DNA from: AP-15 sp963750195
Lineage (GTDB): Bacteria; Pseudomonadota; Alphaproteobacteria; ATCC43930; CGMCC-115725
Length of the DNA stretch: 64,000 bases
Reading direction: 5' to 3'
NCBI GenBank assembly: GCA_963750195.1
Contig: CAVVPS010000005.1
Span: 248,001 to 312,000, forward strand
Position numbers and translations under genes: made by a program. This document shows positions 24,889 to 35,089 of the stretch, piece after piece; position 1 is the first letter of the stretch; every line of letters starts with the position of its first letter. The notes beneath the pieces are model-generated. The model searched no databases, was not told where the DNA came from, and was given only the letters and a program-made list of their open reading frames with translations.

Positions 24889-25821
24889 ATGACGATCCGC
24901 TCCGAGGCCTTGCTGGTCGCTGCCCGGCGGCCGCGGCGACCCTTGACCCTCGCCGGCTGGCTCGACCGCGAGGGGGTGTTCGGCTGGCTGATGATGGCAC
25001 CCCCGCTGCTGTTTCTCGCCGCCTTTATCGGCTATCCGTTCATCTACGGCATCCTGCTGAGCCTCCAGGACCGGCCGGTCGCGCATGCCGGCCAATTTGT
25101 CGGGCTGCAGAATTTCGTAACCAATTTCCACGACCCGATATTCTGGCGGGTGTGTTTCAACACCTTCGTCTATACCGGCGTCGCGACGGTCTTCAAAATC
25201 ATTATCGGGCTGTGCCTCGCCCTGGCGATGAACCAGAACTTCCGCATGAAGAATCTGGTGCGCGCCTTGCTGCTCCTCCCGTTCATCGTGCCGACCGTGC
25301 TCTCCACCGTCGCCTGGATGTGGATGCTCGATCCGGCGTTCAGCGTCGTCAACCGGGTCCTCGTCTCGCTCGGCTGGCCCGGTCAGGGTCCGTCCTGGCT
25401 CGGCAACCCCAACCTGGCGCTTGGCTCGATCATCTTCATCAACATTTGGCGCGGCCTGCCTTTCTATGGCATTACCTTGCTCGCAGGGTTACAGACCGTG
25501 CCGCCCGAACTGCACGAAGCGGCGACCATCGACGGCGCCGGCGGCTGGCACCGCTTCCGCTACGTCACCCTGCCATTGTTGCAGCCGATCATCCTGATCG
25601 TGACCCTGTTCTCGGTGATCTTCACCTTCGCCGACTTTCAACTGGTCTACGTGTTGACGCATGGCGGGCCGCAGAACGCGACCAATTTGTTCGCGACCTA
25701 CGCCTTCGACATCGCGATGGGGGCGGGGCAATTGGGGCTGGGCGCCTCGATCGCGCTGACGATGCTGCCGGCGCTGGCGTTGTTGATCGTCGCGCTGACC
25801 ATCTACATGCGGAGCAAGTGA
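24889..25821 (+). CDS. ABC sugar-type importer permease 1
   Basis: A 310-residue MalF/UgpA-type permease with six predicted membrane helices (for example MMAPPLLFLAAFIGYPFIYG and VRALLLLPFIVPTVLSTVAW). The EAA loop reads ELHEAATIDGAGGWHRFRYV, the site that contacts the ATPase. Its stop TGA shares a base with the ATG of the next permease (TGATG), indicating translational coupling. No ATPase gene lies in the cluster. Confidence 0.92.
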   Translation: MTIRSEALLVAARRPRRPLTLAGWLDREGVFGWLMMAPPLLFLAAFIGYPFIYGILLSLQDRPVAHAGQFVGLQNFVTNFHDPIFWRVCFNTFVYTGVATVFKIIIGLCLALAMNQNFRMKNLVRALLLLPFIVPTVLSTVAWMWMLDPAFSVVNRVLVSLGWPGQGPSWLGNPNLALGSIIFINIWRGLPFYGITLLAGLQTVPPELHEAATIDGAGGWHRFRYVTLPLLQPIILIVTLFSVIFTFADFQLVYVLTHGGPQNATNLFATYAFDIAMGAGQLGLGASIALTMLPALALLIVALTIYMRSK

Positions 25822-26666
25822 TGGTCACCGGCTATGGGCGTATCGAGCGGGCGGTCAGGGTGTGGCTGCCGGTCGGGTTCTTCCTGGTGGTGGCATTGCT
25901 GCCGTTCTACTGGATGGTGATCACCTCGCTGAAACCGAATTCGGAGCTGTACAACAAGCACATCACGCCGCTAATCGTGTTCCACCCGACCCTCAAGCAC
26001 TATGTCGATCTGCTGAGCCAGACGAATTTTCTTCTGTGGACCTGGAACACAATGGTGGTCGCGGTGGTGGCGACCGCGATCTCGCTGGTGTTCGGGATCA
26101 TGCTGGCCTATCCGCTGGCGCGGATGCGGTTCGCCGGGGTCGGGCTGATCGCGACGACGGTGGCGGCGACCTATCTGGTGCCGCAGCCGCTTCTTTTCAT
26201 CCCGCTCGCCGACATCATCAACCGGCTGCATCTCGGCAACACGCTAACCTCTGTCATCCTGACCTACCCGACGATGCTGGTGCCGTTCTGCGCCTGGCTG
26301 CTGCTCGGCTACTTCAAGACCGTGCCCAAGGACCTCGAAGAGGCGGCCCGCATCGACGGCGCCAGCCGCCTGCAGACGATGCGGCAGATCTTTCTGCCAT
26401 TGTGCACCCCCGGCTTCATCTCGGCCGGCATCTTCGCCTTCACCTTGTCGCAGAACGAGTTTCTCTATGCCCTGATCTTCCTGACCGAGACCTCGGTGCG
26501 CACCGTGCCGGTCGGGGTCATCGCCGAGCTCATTCGCGGCGATGTATTTTATTGGGGCCAGCTGATGGCGGGGGCGCTGTTGGGCTCGATCCCGGTCGCG
26601 ATAATCTACTCGTTCTTTGTCGAGCATTACGTAGCCGGCCTGACATCGGGGTCGGTCAAGGGCTAG
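25821..26666 (+). CDS. ABC sugar-type importer permease 2
   Basis: A 281-residue MalG/UgpE-type permease. It opens with VRVWLPVGFFLVVALLPFYW and MVITSLKPNSELY, the usual start of the second permease in this transporter class. The EAA loop reads DLEEAARIDGASRLQTMRQI. Six membrane segments are evident. It overlaps permease 1 by one base and is followed by panC after 4 nt. The transporter needs an ATP-binding subunit from elsewhere, as multitask MsmK-like ATPases can provide. Confidence 0.92.
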   Translation: MVTGYGRIERAVRVWLPVGFFLVVALLPFYWMVITSLKPNSELYNKHITPLIVFHPTLKHYVDLLSQTNFLLWTWNTMVVAVVATAISLVFGIMLAYPLARMRFAGVGLIATTVAATYLVPQPLLFIPLADIINRLHLGNTLTSVILTYPTMLVPFCAWLLLGYFKTVPKDLEEAARIDGASRLQTMRQIFLPLCTPGFISAGIFAFTLSQNEFLYALIFLTETSVRTVPVGVIAELIRGDVFYWGQLMAGALLGSIPVAIIYSFFVEHYVAGLTSGSVKG

Positions 26667-26670
26667 GTCT

Positions 26671-27546
26671 TTGGCTCATCGACGGCTTGATGTTGTACGG
26701 ACGATCGCCGACTTGCGGAGCTGCACCGCCCGGTGGCGAAAATCCGGTGAGCGGATTGGGCTGGTGCCGACAATGGGGGCACTGCACGCCGGGCACATGG
26801 CGCTGGTCCGCGCGGCGCGGGAGGGATGTGATCGCGTCGTTGTGACGATCTTCGTCAACCCCAAGCAATTCGCCGCGAACGAGGATCTCGGCTCTTACCC
26901 CCGGCGCGATGCCGCCGACCTCGACATGCTGCGCGGGGCGCCAGTTGATGTGGCGTTCATTCCCGCCGCCGACGAAATCTACCCGCCGGGATTTGCCACG
27001 CTCGTCCAGGTATCCGGTCTGACCGAGGGGCTGTGCGGCGCACATCGCGCTGGTCATTTCGACGGGGTGGCGACGGTGGTGACAAAGCTGCTGCTCCAGT
27101 CGCTGCCCGAGGCCGCCTATTTTGGCGAGAAGGATTACCAGCAGCTGATGGTGATCCGCCGGCTGGCGCGCGACCTTGACATTCCGGTACGCATCGAGGG
27201 GGTCGCGACATGGCGAGAACCGGATGGGCTCGCGCTGTCATCCCGCAACATATACCTCTCGCCGGAAGAGCGCCGCATCGCGCCCGCGCTCGCCCGCGTG
27301 CTGCGTCGGGTCGCCGTTGCGGTGGCGCAACGGCCGGACGCGGTGGCGCGCGAATTGGCGCAAGGCGCCGCCGAGTTACGAGAGGCCGGCTTTGCCGTCG
27401 AATATCTCGAAATTCGCGACGCCGAAGCTTTGACGCCGATCACGCGCACCGTCAGCGCCCCAGCCCGCGTATTCGCCGCCGTGCACCTCGGCCGGACACG
27501 GCTGATCGACAATATGGCGATCGGGGCGATTGGCCCGGCTGGCTGA
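26671..27546 (+). CDS. panC: Pantothenate synthetase
   Basis: A 291-residue intact enzyme that condenses D-pantoate and beta-alanine with ATP. The nucleotidyltransferase signature PTMGALHAGHMALVRAA is present, with FVNPKQFAANEDLGSYPR, the pantoate-binding GLCGAHRAGHFDGVATVVTK, AYFGEKDYQQL and LALSSRNIYLSPEER. A TTG at 26671, four bases after the permease stop, is the most likely start; no upstream ATG is available in frame. Being coupled to a sugar-type importer is unusual for panC; the partner genes panB and panD are not in the window. Confidence 0.92.
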   Translation: MAHRRLDVVRTIADLRSCTARWRKSGERIGLVPTMGALHAGHMALVRAAREGCDRVVVTIFVNPKQFAANEDLGSYPRRDAADLDMLRGAPVDVAFIPAADEIYPPGFATLVQVSGLTEGLCGAHRAGHFDGVATVVTKLLLQSLPEAAYFGEKDYQQLMVIRRLARDLDIPVRIEGVATWREPDGLALSSRNIYLSPEERRIAPALARVLRRVAVAVAQRPDAVARELAQGAAELREAGFAVEYLEIRDAEALTPITRTVSAPARVFAAVHLGRTRLIDNMAIGAIGPAG

Positions 27547-27552
27547 TTTCCC

Positions 27553-28737
27553 TCAGCCCCAGAGTCGCTCGCTGGCGACGCGTGCACCTTCGGCGAGTGC
27601 CGCGAGCTTGGCCCATACCACCGAGGGGGCGACCGCGTTGTCGACAAAGGCGAAAGTGGCGAAGCCGCAATCGGCCCCGGCGATGACCCGGTCGCGGCCG
27701 ACGAGATCGGCATAGTTCGCGATCCGCTGCGCGATCAGCCGCGGATGTTCGACGAAATTGGTCGTCGAGTCGATCACCCCGGGGATCAGCACCTTGTCGT
27801 CGGGGATCTTGACGCCTCGCAGATCCTCCCACTCATGGGCGTGGCGCGGATTGGCAGCCTCGAACGACAGCCCCTCCGGGCGCGCCCGCATCGCTACGTC
27901 GACGATCTTGGCAAGCGGGATGTCGTGGGTGTGCGGCCCCTCGTAATTACCCCAGCACAGATGCATGCGCATCGCCTCAGGCGGGATATTTGCGGTCGCA
28001 TGGTTCAGCGCGGCGATATTGCGCTCGGCGATGCGCAGGAATTCGCTGTCGGAGAGGTGCTGATACTGGTTGTGCCGGGCCGATCCGAGGTCGGGCGCAT
28101 CGATTTGCAGGATCAAGCCGGCATGGTGGATCGCTTCGTATTCTTCCTTCAGCGCGTCGGCGAGCGCTTCGACATAGGCGTCTTCGTCCCGATAATAGCG
28201 GTCGGGCACAAATTTGGTCAGCACGCCTGGCGAGGCCGCGTTCATGAACGCCTCGATCGGCTTTGCTGCGGCGCAGGCTTCGGCGAGGTTTGCTAGATCG
28301 ACCGCGAGCGGGCGACGATCGCTGTAGGCGACCGGGCCGACACAGCACGGCACTGCCTCGCGGCTGAACCACGAGGTCCCGCCCCGCTTCTGGTTCAGCC
28401 GCTGATGAAAGTCCGGGTGGTCAAGCAGGTCGCGATGGGCCGCGGTCTGCGGCGGCTGGTCGTTGTCGCCGCCGCGAAAGACGCCGATACCCGACAGCCG
28501 ATGGCGGACGTAGAAGGTGTAGGAGATCTTGCCAAGCTCGCCGTCGCATACGCTGTCGATCCCGGCCGCGACCTGCTTGCGCACGATTTCGTGGACCGAG
28601 GCTGCAAGACAGCCATCGAACGCCGCCTGCTCGACCGGGCGCCCGGTTTCGCGGGCCTCGAGGAACTCGAGCAAATCGGGTGGACGCGGCAAGCTGCCGA
28701 CATGGGTCGTCAGGATGCGATCGACGCTGCGCTTCAT
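27553..28737 (-). CDS. MetE-core family protein (cobalamin-independent methionine synthase II-like), paralogue 1
   Basis: A 394-residue protein made only of the C-terminal zinc domain of MetE. The start motif DRILTTHVGSLPRP binds the folate or cofactor pocket. Zinc ligands are conserved: H and C in RMHLCWGNYEGPH, E in SFEAANPRHAHEW and C in RVIAGADCGF. Stand-alone members include archaeal methionine synthases and epoxyalkane:CoM transferase, and many are uncharacterised methyl or alkyl transferases. It lies 27 nt downstream of the transporter gene on the same strand, so the two probably form an operon. The end runs close to panC (6 nt, tail to tail). The substrate is unproven. Confidence 0.85.
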   Translation of the reverse strand: MKRSVDRILTTHVGSLPRPPDLLEFLEARETGRPVEQAAFDGCLAASVHEIVRKQVAAGIDSVCDGELGKISYTFYVRHRLSGIGVFRGGDNDQPPQTAAHRDLLDHPDFHQRLNQKRGGTSWFSREAVPCCVGPVAYSDRRPLAVDLANLAEACAAAKPIEAFMNAASPGVLTKFVPDRYYRDEDAYVEALADALKEEYEAIHHAGLILQIDAPDLGSARHNQYQHLSDSEFLRIAERNIAALNHATANIPPEAMRMHLCWGNYEGPHTHDIPLAKIVDVAMRARPEGLSFEAANPRHAHEWEDLRGVKIPDDKVLIPGVIDSTTNFVEHPRLIAQRIANYADLVGRDRVIAGADCGFATFAFVDNAVAPSVVWAKLAALAEGARVASERLWG

Positions 28738-28764
28738 ATTGTCGGAACCTCTCGAAACCCGCCG

Positions 28765-30063
28765 TCATTCGGCGCCGGCCGGGTGATAAGCGTGCAATGC
28801 CATCGAGCGCGAGCGCAAAGGGCGCAGCACCAACAGCGCGAGTCCGACGACGACGAAATTCATGATCGCGGTGACCACGAAGACCATATGCCAGCTCCCG
28901 GTCGCTGCCTGGATCAAATTCGCCAGCGGCACGAGAAAAGCCGAGACCCCTTTGGCGGTGTAGAGCAGACTGAGATTTGTCGTCGCATATTTCGGGCCGA
29001 AGCTGTCGGTGCAAGTCGACGGGAACAAGCTGAAGATCTCGCCCCAGGTCAGAAAGATCAGCCCGGCGAAAATGACGAATGCCCAGGGTGCGCTGCCGAG
29101 CGATCCCAAAAGCCAATAACTGATCCCGCCGAGGCCAAAGGCGATCGCCATCGTGTATTCGCGCCCGATATGGTCGGAGATCCAGCCGAACAACGGCCGG
29201 GCGGCGCCGTTTGCGACGTTGTCGACGAGCAAGGCCACGGTCAGGGTCGTGCCTCCGAGCAGCAGCACAGTGTTGGCGACGTTGAAATCATGGGCGATCA
29301 GCGCGATTTGCGCTGTCGCCATCAAGCCGCTCGCGGACACCAACACGAACATGACGTACAGCACCCAGAACACTGGTGTCGCCAGCATCGCCTGTGGCGA
29401 ATAACTGTCGGTGGTTTGGATCACCTTGGGCGGCGCGGTCGCTGGCATCTCACCCGGCAGCGGCCCGCGCATCAGCCACGCCAGCACAAAGACGACGGCA
29501 CCCTGCACCAGCCCGAACCAGAAGAACGCCGCCGCATAGCCATGTCCGGCGATGACGGCGCGGATCGGGATAACGGTCAGCGCGGCACCCGCGCCAAAGC
29601 CAGCTGCGGTCAGTCCGACGGCGAGCCCCCGGCGGTCCGGGAACCATTTGACGGCATTGCCGACGCAGGTTGCGTAGACGGCGCCGGCGCCGATACCGGA
29701 CAAAATCGCCCCCAAATAGAGCGTCGCCAGGGTCCCGGCGCCCGAATTGACGATCCACCCGATCCCGACGAGGATCCCGCCAAAGGCCACCATCAGCCGC
29801 GGCCCGTTTTTCGGGCCGATGCGGTCAACGATCCAGCCCTGGATCGGCGTCAGCCAGGTCTCAAGTGCGACAAACAGGCTGAAGGCGATTTGGATGTCGG
29901 CCACCGCCCAGCCATGCGCCGCGTTCATCGGGTGGACAAACAACGTCCAGCCGTATTGCAGATTGGCGATCATCACCATGCAGACGATGCCGATGATCAG
30001 CTGGAGCCAACGGTTCACTGCCGGTGTGGCAGCCGGTGCGCGTGCCGAGGATGCGCTCTGCAT
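28765..30063 (-). CDS. MFS transporter, OxlT (oxalate/formate antiporter) family
   Basis: A 432-residue 12-helix transporter. NLQYGWTLFVHPM in helix 1, VDRIGPKNGPRLMVAFGG in loop 2-3, GAGAVYATCVGNAVKWFPDR in helix 4, and ARPLFGWISDHIGREYTM in loop 8-9 follow the oxalate:formate antiporter family. Members carry carboxylates such as oxalate, formate, or monocarboxylates. It is followed by a MetE-core gene and divergently faces a second one, so all three may serve uptake and demethylation of one compound. Its promoter region (30064-30262) is shared with the second paralogue. Confidence 0.85.
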   Translation of the reverse strand: MQSASSARAPAATPAVNRWLQLIIGIVCMVMIANLQYGWTLFVHPMNAAHGWAVADIQIAFSLFVALETWLTPIQGWIVDRIGPKNGPRLMVAFGGILVGIGWIVNSGAGTLATLYLGAILSGIGAGAVYATCVGNAVKWFPDRRGLAVGLTAAGFGAGAALTVIPIRAVIAGHGYAAAFFWFGLVQGAVVFVLAWLMRGPLPGEMPATAPPKVIQTTDSYSPQAMLATPVFWVLYVMFVLVSASGLMATAQIALIAHDFNVANTVLLLGGTTLTVALLVDNVANGAARPLFGWISDHIGREYTMAIAFGLGGISYWLLGSLGSAPWAFVIFAGLIFLTWGEIFSLFPSTCTDSFGPKYATTNLSLLYTAKGVSAFLVPLANLIQAATGSWHMVFVVTAIMNFVVVGLALLVLRPLRSRSMALHAYHPAGAE

Positions 30064-30262
30064 GCTCGATCCTCCCTAAAAGGGCTCAGGTTTAGGTCGA
30101 GTTGCCGGCCGGGGCGCTGAGCCACTTTGCCTTAACGCACCGTGAATTAATGATTATGGCTAGGCGCGTCAACCCAAGCGTGGTCCTCGGCGTTCTGCCC
30201 GTTGCCGGTCGCACCAAACCGGCGCATGCTCTCGGCTGTGAAACGTTGACCCGGGGGATTCG

Positions 30263-31412
30263 ATGAAGACGAGCCAAGACCGCATCCTGACGACCCATGT
30301 CGGCAGCTTGCCGCGCCCGCCCGAGCTGCGGGAGATGTTGGTGCGCAAGGATCAGGGCGAGCCTTATGACAAGGACGCGCTCAACCGGCTGGTGCGCCAG
30401 GCGGTCGTCGACATCGTCCGCCGCCAGGCTGCGGTCGGCGTCGATATCGTCAATGACGGGGAGATGTCGAAGCCCGGCTATTCCACTTATATTGCCGACC
30501 GCTTGACGGGGTTTGCCGGGCACGAGCCTGCCAAGCCGCGGCTCGACACCAGGGACCACCCGAACTTCCTCGCCGCCTACGAGCGGATGACCGGCGGCAA
30601 TACCGCACGCCGCGCCGTCTGCGTCGGCCCGATCGCCTGGCATGACCGCGAGCCGCTGGCCCAGGATCTCGCCAATTTGCGCGCGGCGCTCGGACCAGGT
30701 TTCGGTCGTCGAGGGGTTCATGACCGCCGCCTCGCCCGGGCTCGTGCCGGTGTTTCAGACCAACTCCTATTATCCGACGCACGAAGCCTATGTCGAAGCC
30801 ATCGCCGCGGTGATGCAAGAGGAATACGAGGCGATCGCCAATGCCGGGTTTGTCTTACAACTCGATTGCCCCGATCTAGCGATGGCGCATCACACCAGCT
30901 TCCAGGACCTGAACGAAACCGATTTCCTCAAGCGCGCTGCATTTCACGTCGAGGTGCTGAACCATGCCTTGCGCAACGTGCCGGCGGACCGCGCACGCAT
31001 CCATATCTGCTGGGGAAATTACGAGGGCCCGCACGACCACGACATCCCGTTTGCCAAGGTCGCACCGATCCTGGTCAAGTCGAAGCCGCAGGCCTTGGTT
31101 GTCGAGGCCGCCAACCCGCGCCACGCGCATGAGTGGACGGTTTGGCAGGCCACCAAACTGCCCGACGACAAGATCCTGATCCCCGGCGTGCTCGACACCT
31201 CGACAAATTACGTCGAGCATCCCGAACTGGTCGCCGAACGCATCTGCCGCTTTGCCGACATCGTCGGCCGCGAGCGGGTCATCGCCGGCACCGATTGCGG
31301 GTTCGGCACCTTCGCCGGCTACGGCAAACTCGACCCCGACATCTCGTTCAAAAAGCTCGCCGCCATGAGCGAGGGCGCCGCAATCGCTTCGAAGCGGCTG
31401 TGGGCTCGATGA
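30263..31412 (+). CDS. MetE-core family protein, paralogue 2, one frameshift
   Basis: About 382 residues after correcting one extra G near 30692 (LANLRAAL then DQVSVVEGFMTAASPGL). It is clearly homologous to the gene at 27553-28737 along its whole length: DRILTTHVGSLPRP, zinc ligands in RIHICWGNYEGPHDHDIPF, VVEAANPRHAHEW and VIAGTDCGFGTFAGY. It is transcribed divergently from the OxlT-like transporter. Two diverged paralogues around one transporter suggest two steps on the same substrate rather than methionine synthesis. The break lies in a loop outside the motifs. Confidence 0.83.
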
Positions 31413-31513
31413 CTGCGAACTTCGCAAGCTCTTGTAACGAAACCTGATCTGTTGCCGCGGCTATCGATTGCGAGCGGTGTGAAATAATTTGCCCAGGACA
31501 CGCCCCGCCGCGA

Positions 31514-32211
<698 letters not shown>

Positions 32212-32215
<4 letters not shown>

Positions 32216-34038
32216 TCCGCCGCGACCCCGCCGAGATAGGCTTCCTGCACAAAGCTGTTGCGCTGGATCTCGGCCGGCGTGCCCTCGGCGAGGAGCGCGC
32301 CTTCGTGCAGCACGGTGATGCGCTCGGCCAGCTCGAACACGGCGTCCATGTCGTGCTCGACGACGACCAGCGTGCGGCCGCGGCGGAGGTTTTTCAGCAA
32401 TTGCACTGTCTCCTCCCGCTCCTGCGGGCTCATGCCGGCGAGCGGCTCGTCGAGCAGCAGCAGCGACGGCGAGGCGGCCAGCGCCAGCCCGATCTCCAGC
32501 CGCCGCTTCTCGCCATAAGCGAGCGTGGCGACCGGCACATCGGCGCGCAGGCTCAGCCCGACCAGTGCCAGCGTGCTCTCCACCTGCATGTCGAGCCCGC
32601 GAACGCGGTCGAGGCGACGGAGCAGGTCGAGGCGAAAGGTCCCGCGCCGCTCGGCGAGCGCCGCGATCACCACGTTCTCGCGCACGCTCAGCCGCGCGAA
32701 AAGCTGGTTGACCTGGTAGCTCTTGGTCAGCCCCAGCTGGCACACCGCGGCGACATCCATGCCGGTGATGTCGCGCCCGTGGTAGATGATGCGGCCGGAA
32801 CTCGGCGGCAGCTCGCAGGTCAGCATCTTGAAGAACGTGCTCTTGCCCGCGCCGTTGGGGCCGATGATGGCGCGCAGCTCTCCCGGCTCGACGGCAAAAT
32901 CGATGTTACGGTTGGCAACCAGTCCGCCGAACGACTTGGTCAGGCCCCGCGCTTCCAGCACCGGGCCGGAGAAAGCCGTGTCCTGGCGGCGGCGCGGCGC
33001 GCCGATGCTGGCCAGCGGCGGAGCAGCGCCGGGGGGCGCCGGCGCCTCGACGGGCGTCGACGGGAGCGAGCGTCCCGCGAGGCGCCCGACCAGATCCTGC
33101 AAGCCGCCAATCAGGCCGCGGCGCAAGAAGCACACCAGCAACACGAACACCAGGCCCAGCACCAGCCTCCAGGCGCTCCCAAGCCCGACCACCGCTTGCA
33201 GGAAGTCGCGGAGATAGAGCCAGACCGCAGCACCCAGCAGCGGGCCGAACAAGGTGCCGACGCCGCCGATCGCGGTCTGCATCACCAATTGGCCGGAGGT
33301 GTCGAAAGTGAAGGCATCGGGCGGCATAAAGCCCTGCAGCACGCCGAGCAGGCCGCCGGCGAACCCGGCATAAGCCGCGGCAACGACGAACGCGGTCAGC
33401 TTGTAGAGGCCGACCGCATGGCCGACGGCGCGCGCCCGCAACGGATTGTCGCGGACGGCGGCAAGGATAGCGCCGACCGGTGAGCGCACGATGCGCAGCG
33501 CGATCACGATGCCGACAAAGTAACAGGCGGCAAGAAAGCCGTACATCGACCAGTCGGTGCCGATCTGGTAGACGAACCCGCCGAGTTCGAACCTCGGTGT
33601 CGGGACGCCGGGCAGTCCGTTCTCTCCGCCGGTCCAGGCGGAGAGCGGCCCGTTCTCGACGAAGAAGAACGTCTCGGCGATTGCGACGGTGATCATCGCA
33701 AAATAGATGCCGGTGCGCCGCAGCGCGATTGCGCCGACCGCGATCCCCGCCAGCGCAGCGCCGATGGTGCCGACCAACAGCGCCGCCAGCACGCTCGACA
33801 TCAGATTACTGGTCAGCAGGTAGGCAGCGACGAAGCCGCCGGTGCCGTAGAACGCCGACTGGCCGAACGACAAGAGACCAGTATAGCCGAACACAATATC
33901 GAAACCGACGCCAAACAGGCCCCAGACCAGGATCTGGTTGACCGTGCCGGGCGCGAAGCCGAGATAGGGCAGCACGAAAGGCGCGGCGATCAGGCCGAGC
34001 GCCGTCAGCGCCTCGGTCAGAAACCGGCGTTTGCGCAT
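32212..34038 (-). CDS. LivM-LivG fusion: permease plus ATPase in one protein
   Basis: A 608-residue intact protein. Residues 1 to about 330 form a LivM permease with 8-10 helices (FGYTGLLSFGQSAFYGTGGF, AIGGVGTLFGPLLGAAVWLY). A Pro/Ala-rich linker of about 30 residues (VEAPAPPGAAPPLASIG) follows. From about residue 360 comes a LivG ATPase (GLTKSFGGLVANRNIDFAVE, Walker A IIGPNGAGKSTFFKMLTCEL, signature VATLAYGEKRRLEIGLALA, Walker B LLLLDEPLAGMSPQE). LivM and LivG are normally separate genes; the fusion ties one ATPase to one permease. It overlaps livH by 22 nt and livF by 4 nt. Confidence 0.93.
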
Positions 34039-34928
34039 CGCCGTCGCCTGTTCAATCGCGACCCCGTATGCCCGAGCAGGCCCTGCGGCCGCAGCAGCAG
34101 CACCAAGGTCATCACCACGAACAGCATGACCTCTGAGTAGCTCGGGTCCACCATCGAGGTCAGGCTGAGGATTTCCCCGGCGATCAGCCCGCCGAGGATC
34201 GCCCCCGGAAACGAGCCCACCCCGCCGATGACGACGACGACAAAGGTTTGCACCAGGATCGACTCGCCCATGTCGGGGGTCAAAGACACCACCGGCGCGT
34301 TGACGATCCCGGCAAACCCGGCGGCCATCGCGCCGATCCCGAACACCAGCATGAACACGCGGTAGACATTGATGCCGAGCATGCCGACCATGGCGGAATC
34401 CTCGATCCCCGCGCGGACGATGATGCCGAGCCGCGTGCGGTAGAGGACGACGTAGAGCACCGCGAGCGCGGCCGCCGCGATCGCCAGCGCGACGATGCGA
34501 TAGGTCGGATAGATCAGGAAACCGATCGGCGTGACGCCCGCAGCCCAGGACGGCGGGGGAATGGTCAGCGATAGGCTGCCGAAGCAGAGCCGCACCGCCT
34601 CGACGATGACGATGCCGATCCCGAAGGTGACCAGGATCTGATCCTCCGGCGGGCGGCTGTAAAACCGGCGGATGACGACCAGCTCCATGACCCCGCCGAC
34701 CACCGCCAAGAACAGAGCGCCGGCGATCACGGCGATGACGAAGGATCCGGTCGCCTCGAACGCGACGTAGCCGGCATAGCCGCCGAGCATGAACATTGCG
34801 CCGTGCGCAAGGTTCAAGACTCCGAGCGTGCCGTAGATGATGGTAAGCCCCGAAGCGATCAGCGCCAGCAAGGCGCCCGACGCCAACCCGTTGAACAGTT
34901 GCGAGACGAAATTAGGCCAGGTGATCAT
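34017..34928 (-). CDS. livH: Branched-chain amino acid type ABC importer permease LivH
   Basis: A 303-residue permease with about eight membrane segments. It starts QLFNGLASGALLALIASGLT and continues with IYGTLGVLNLAHGAMFMLGG, both typical of LivH, and has VVIGGVGSFPGAILGGLIAG as the coupling loop. It is downstream of the binding-protein gene (161-nt gap) and overlaps livMG by 22 nt. Confidence 0.92.
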   Translation of the reverse strand: MITWPNFVSQLFNGLASGALLALIASGLTIIYGTLGVLNLAHGAMFMLGGYAGYVAFEATGSFVIAVIAGALFLAVVGGVMELVVIRRFYSRPPEDQILVTFGIGIVIVEAVRLCFGSLSLTIPPPSWAAGVTPIGFLIYPTYRIVALAIAAAALAVLYVVLYRTRLGIIVRAGIEDSAMVGMLGINVYRVFMLVFGIGAMAAGFAGIVNAPVVSLTPDMGESILVQTFVVVVIGGVGSFPGAILGGLIAGEILSLTSMVDPSYSEVMLFVVMTLVLLLRPQGLLGHTGSRLNRRRRCANAGF

Positions 34929-35089
34929 GCGGATCGGCGGGCCTGACCAAGGCGGCGCAAGGCGCCGACCACCTCGGCATGCTGACGGCCGATGCTGTCT
35001 GCGCTCCCGGGCGTGACAAGCCGAAAGACACCCGAAACCTCACGAGTCTCCTGCCTAGTGCGCGTTCGGGTCGGTCCGCGCCGCGCGGC

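Noticed and set aside
28405..30120. A 571-codon open frame on the plus strand opposite the MFS transporter and MetE-core genes.
   Set aside because: It is Gln/Arg/His-rich with no domain and mirrors two well-recognised genes on the other strand. This is a codon-bias shadow of GC-rich DNA.
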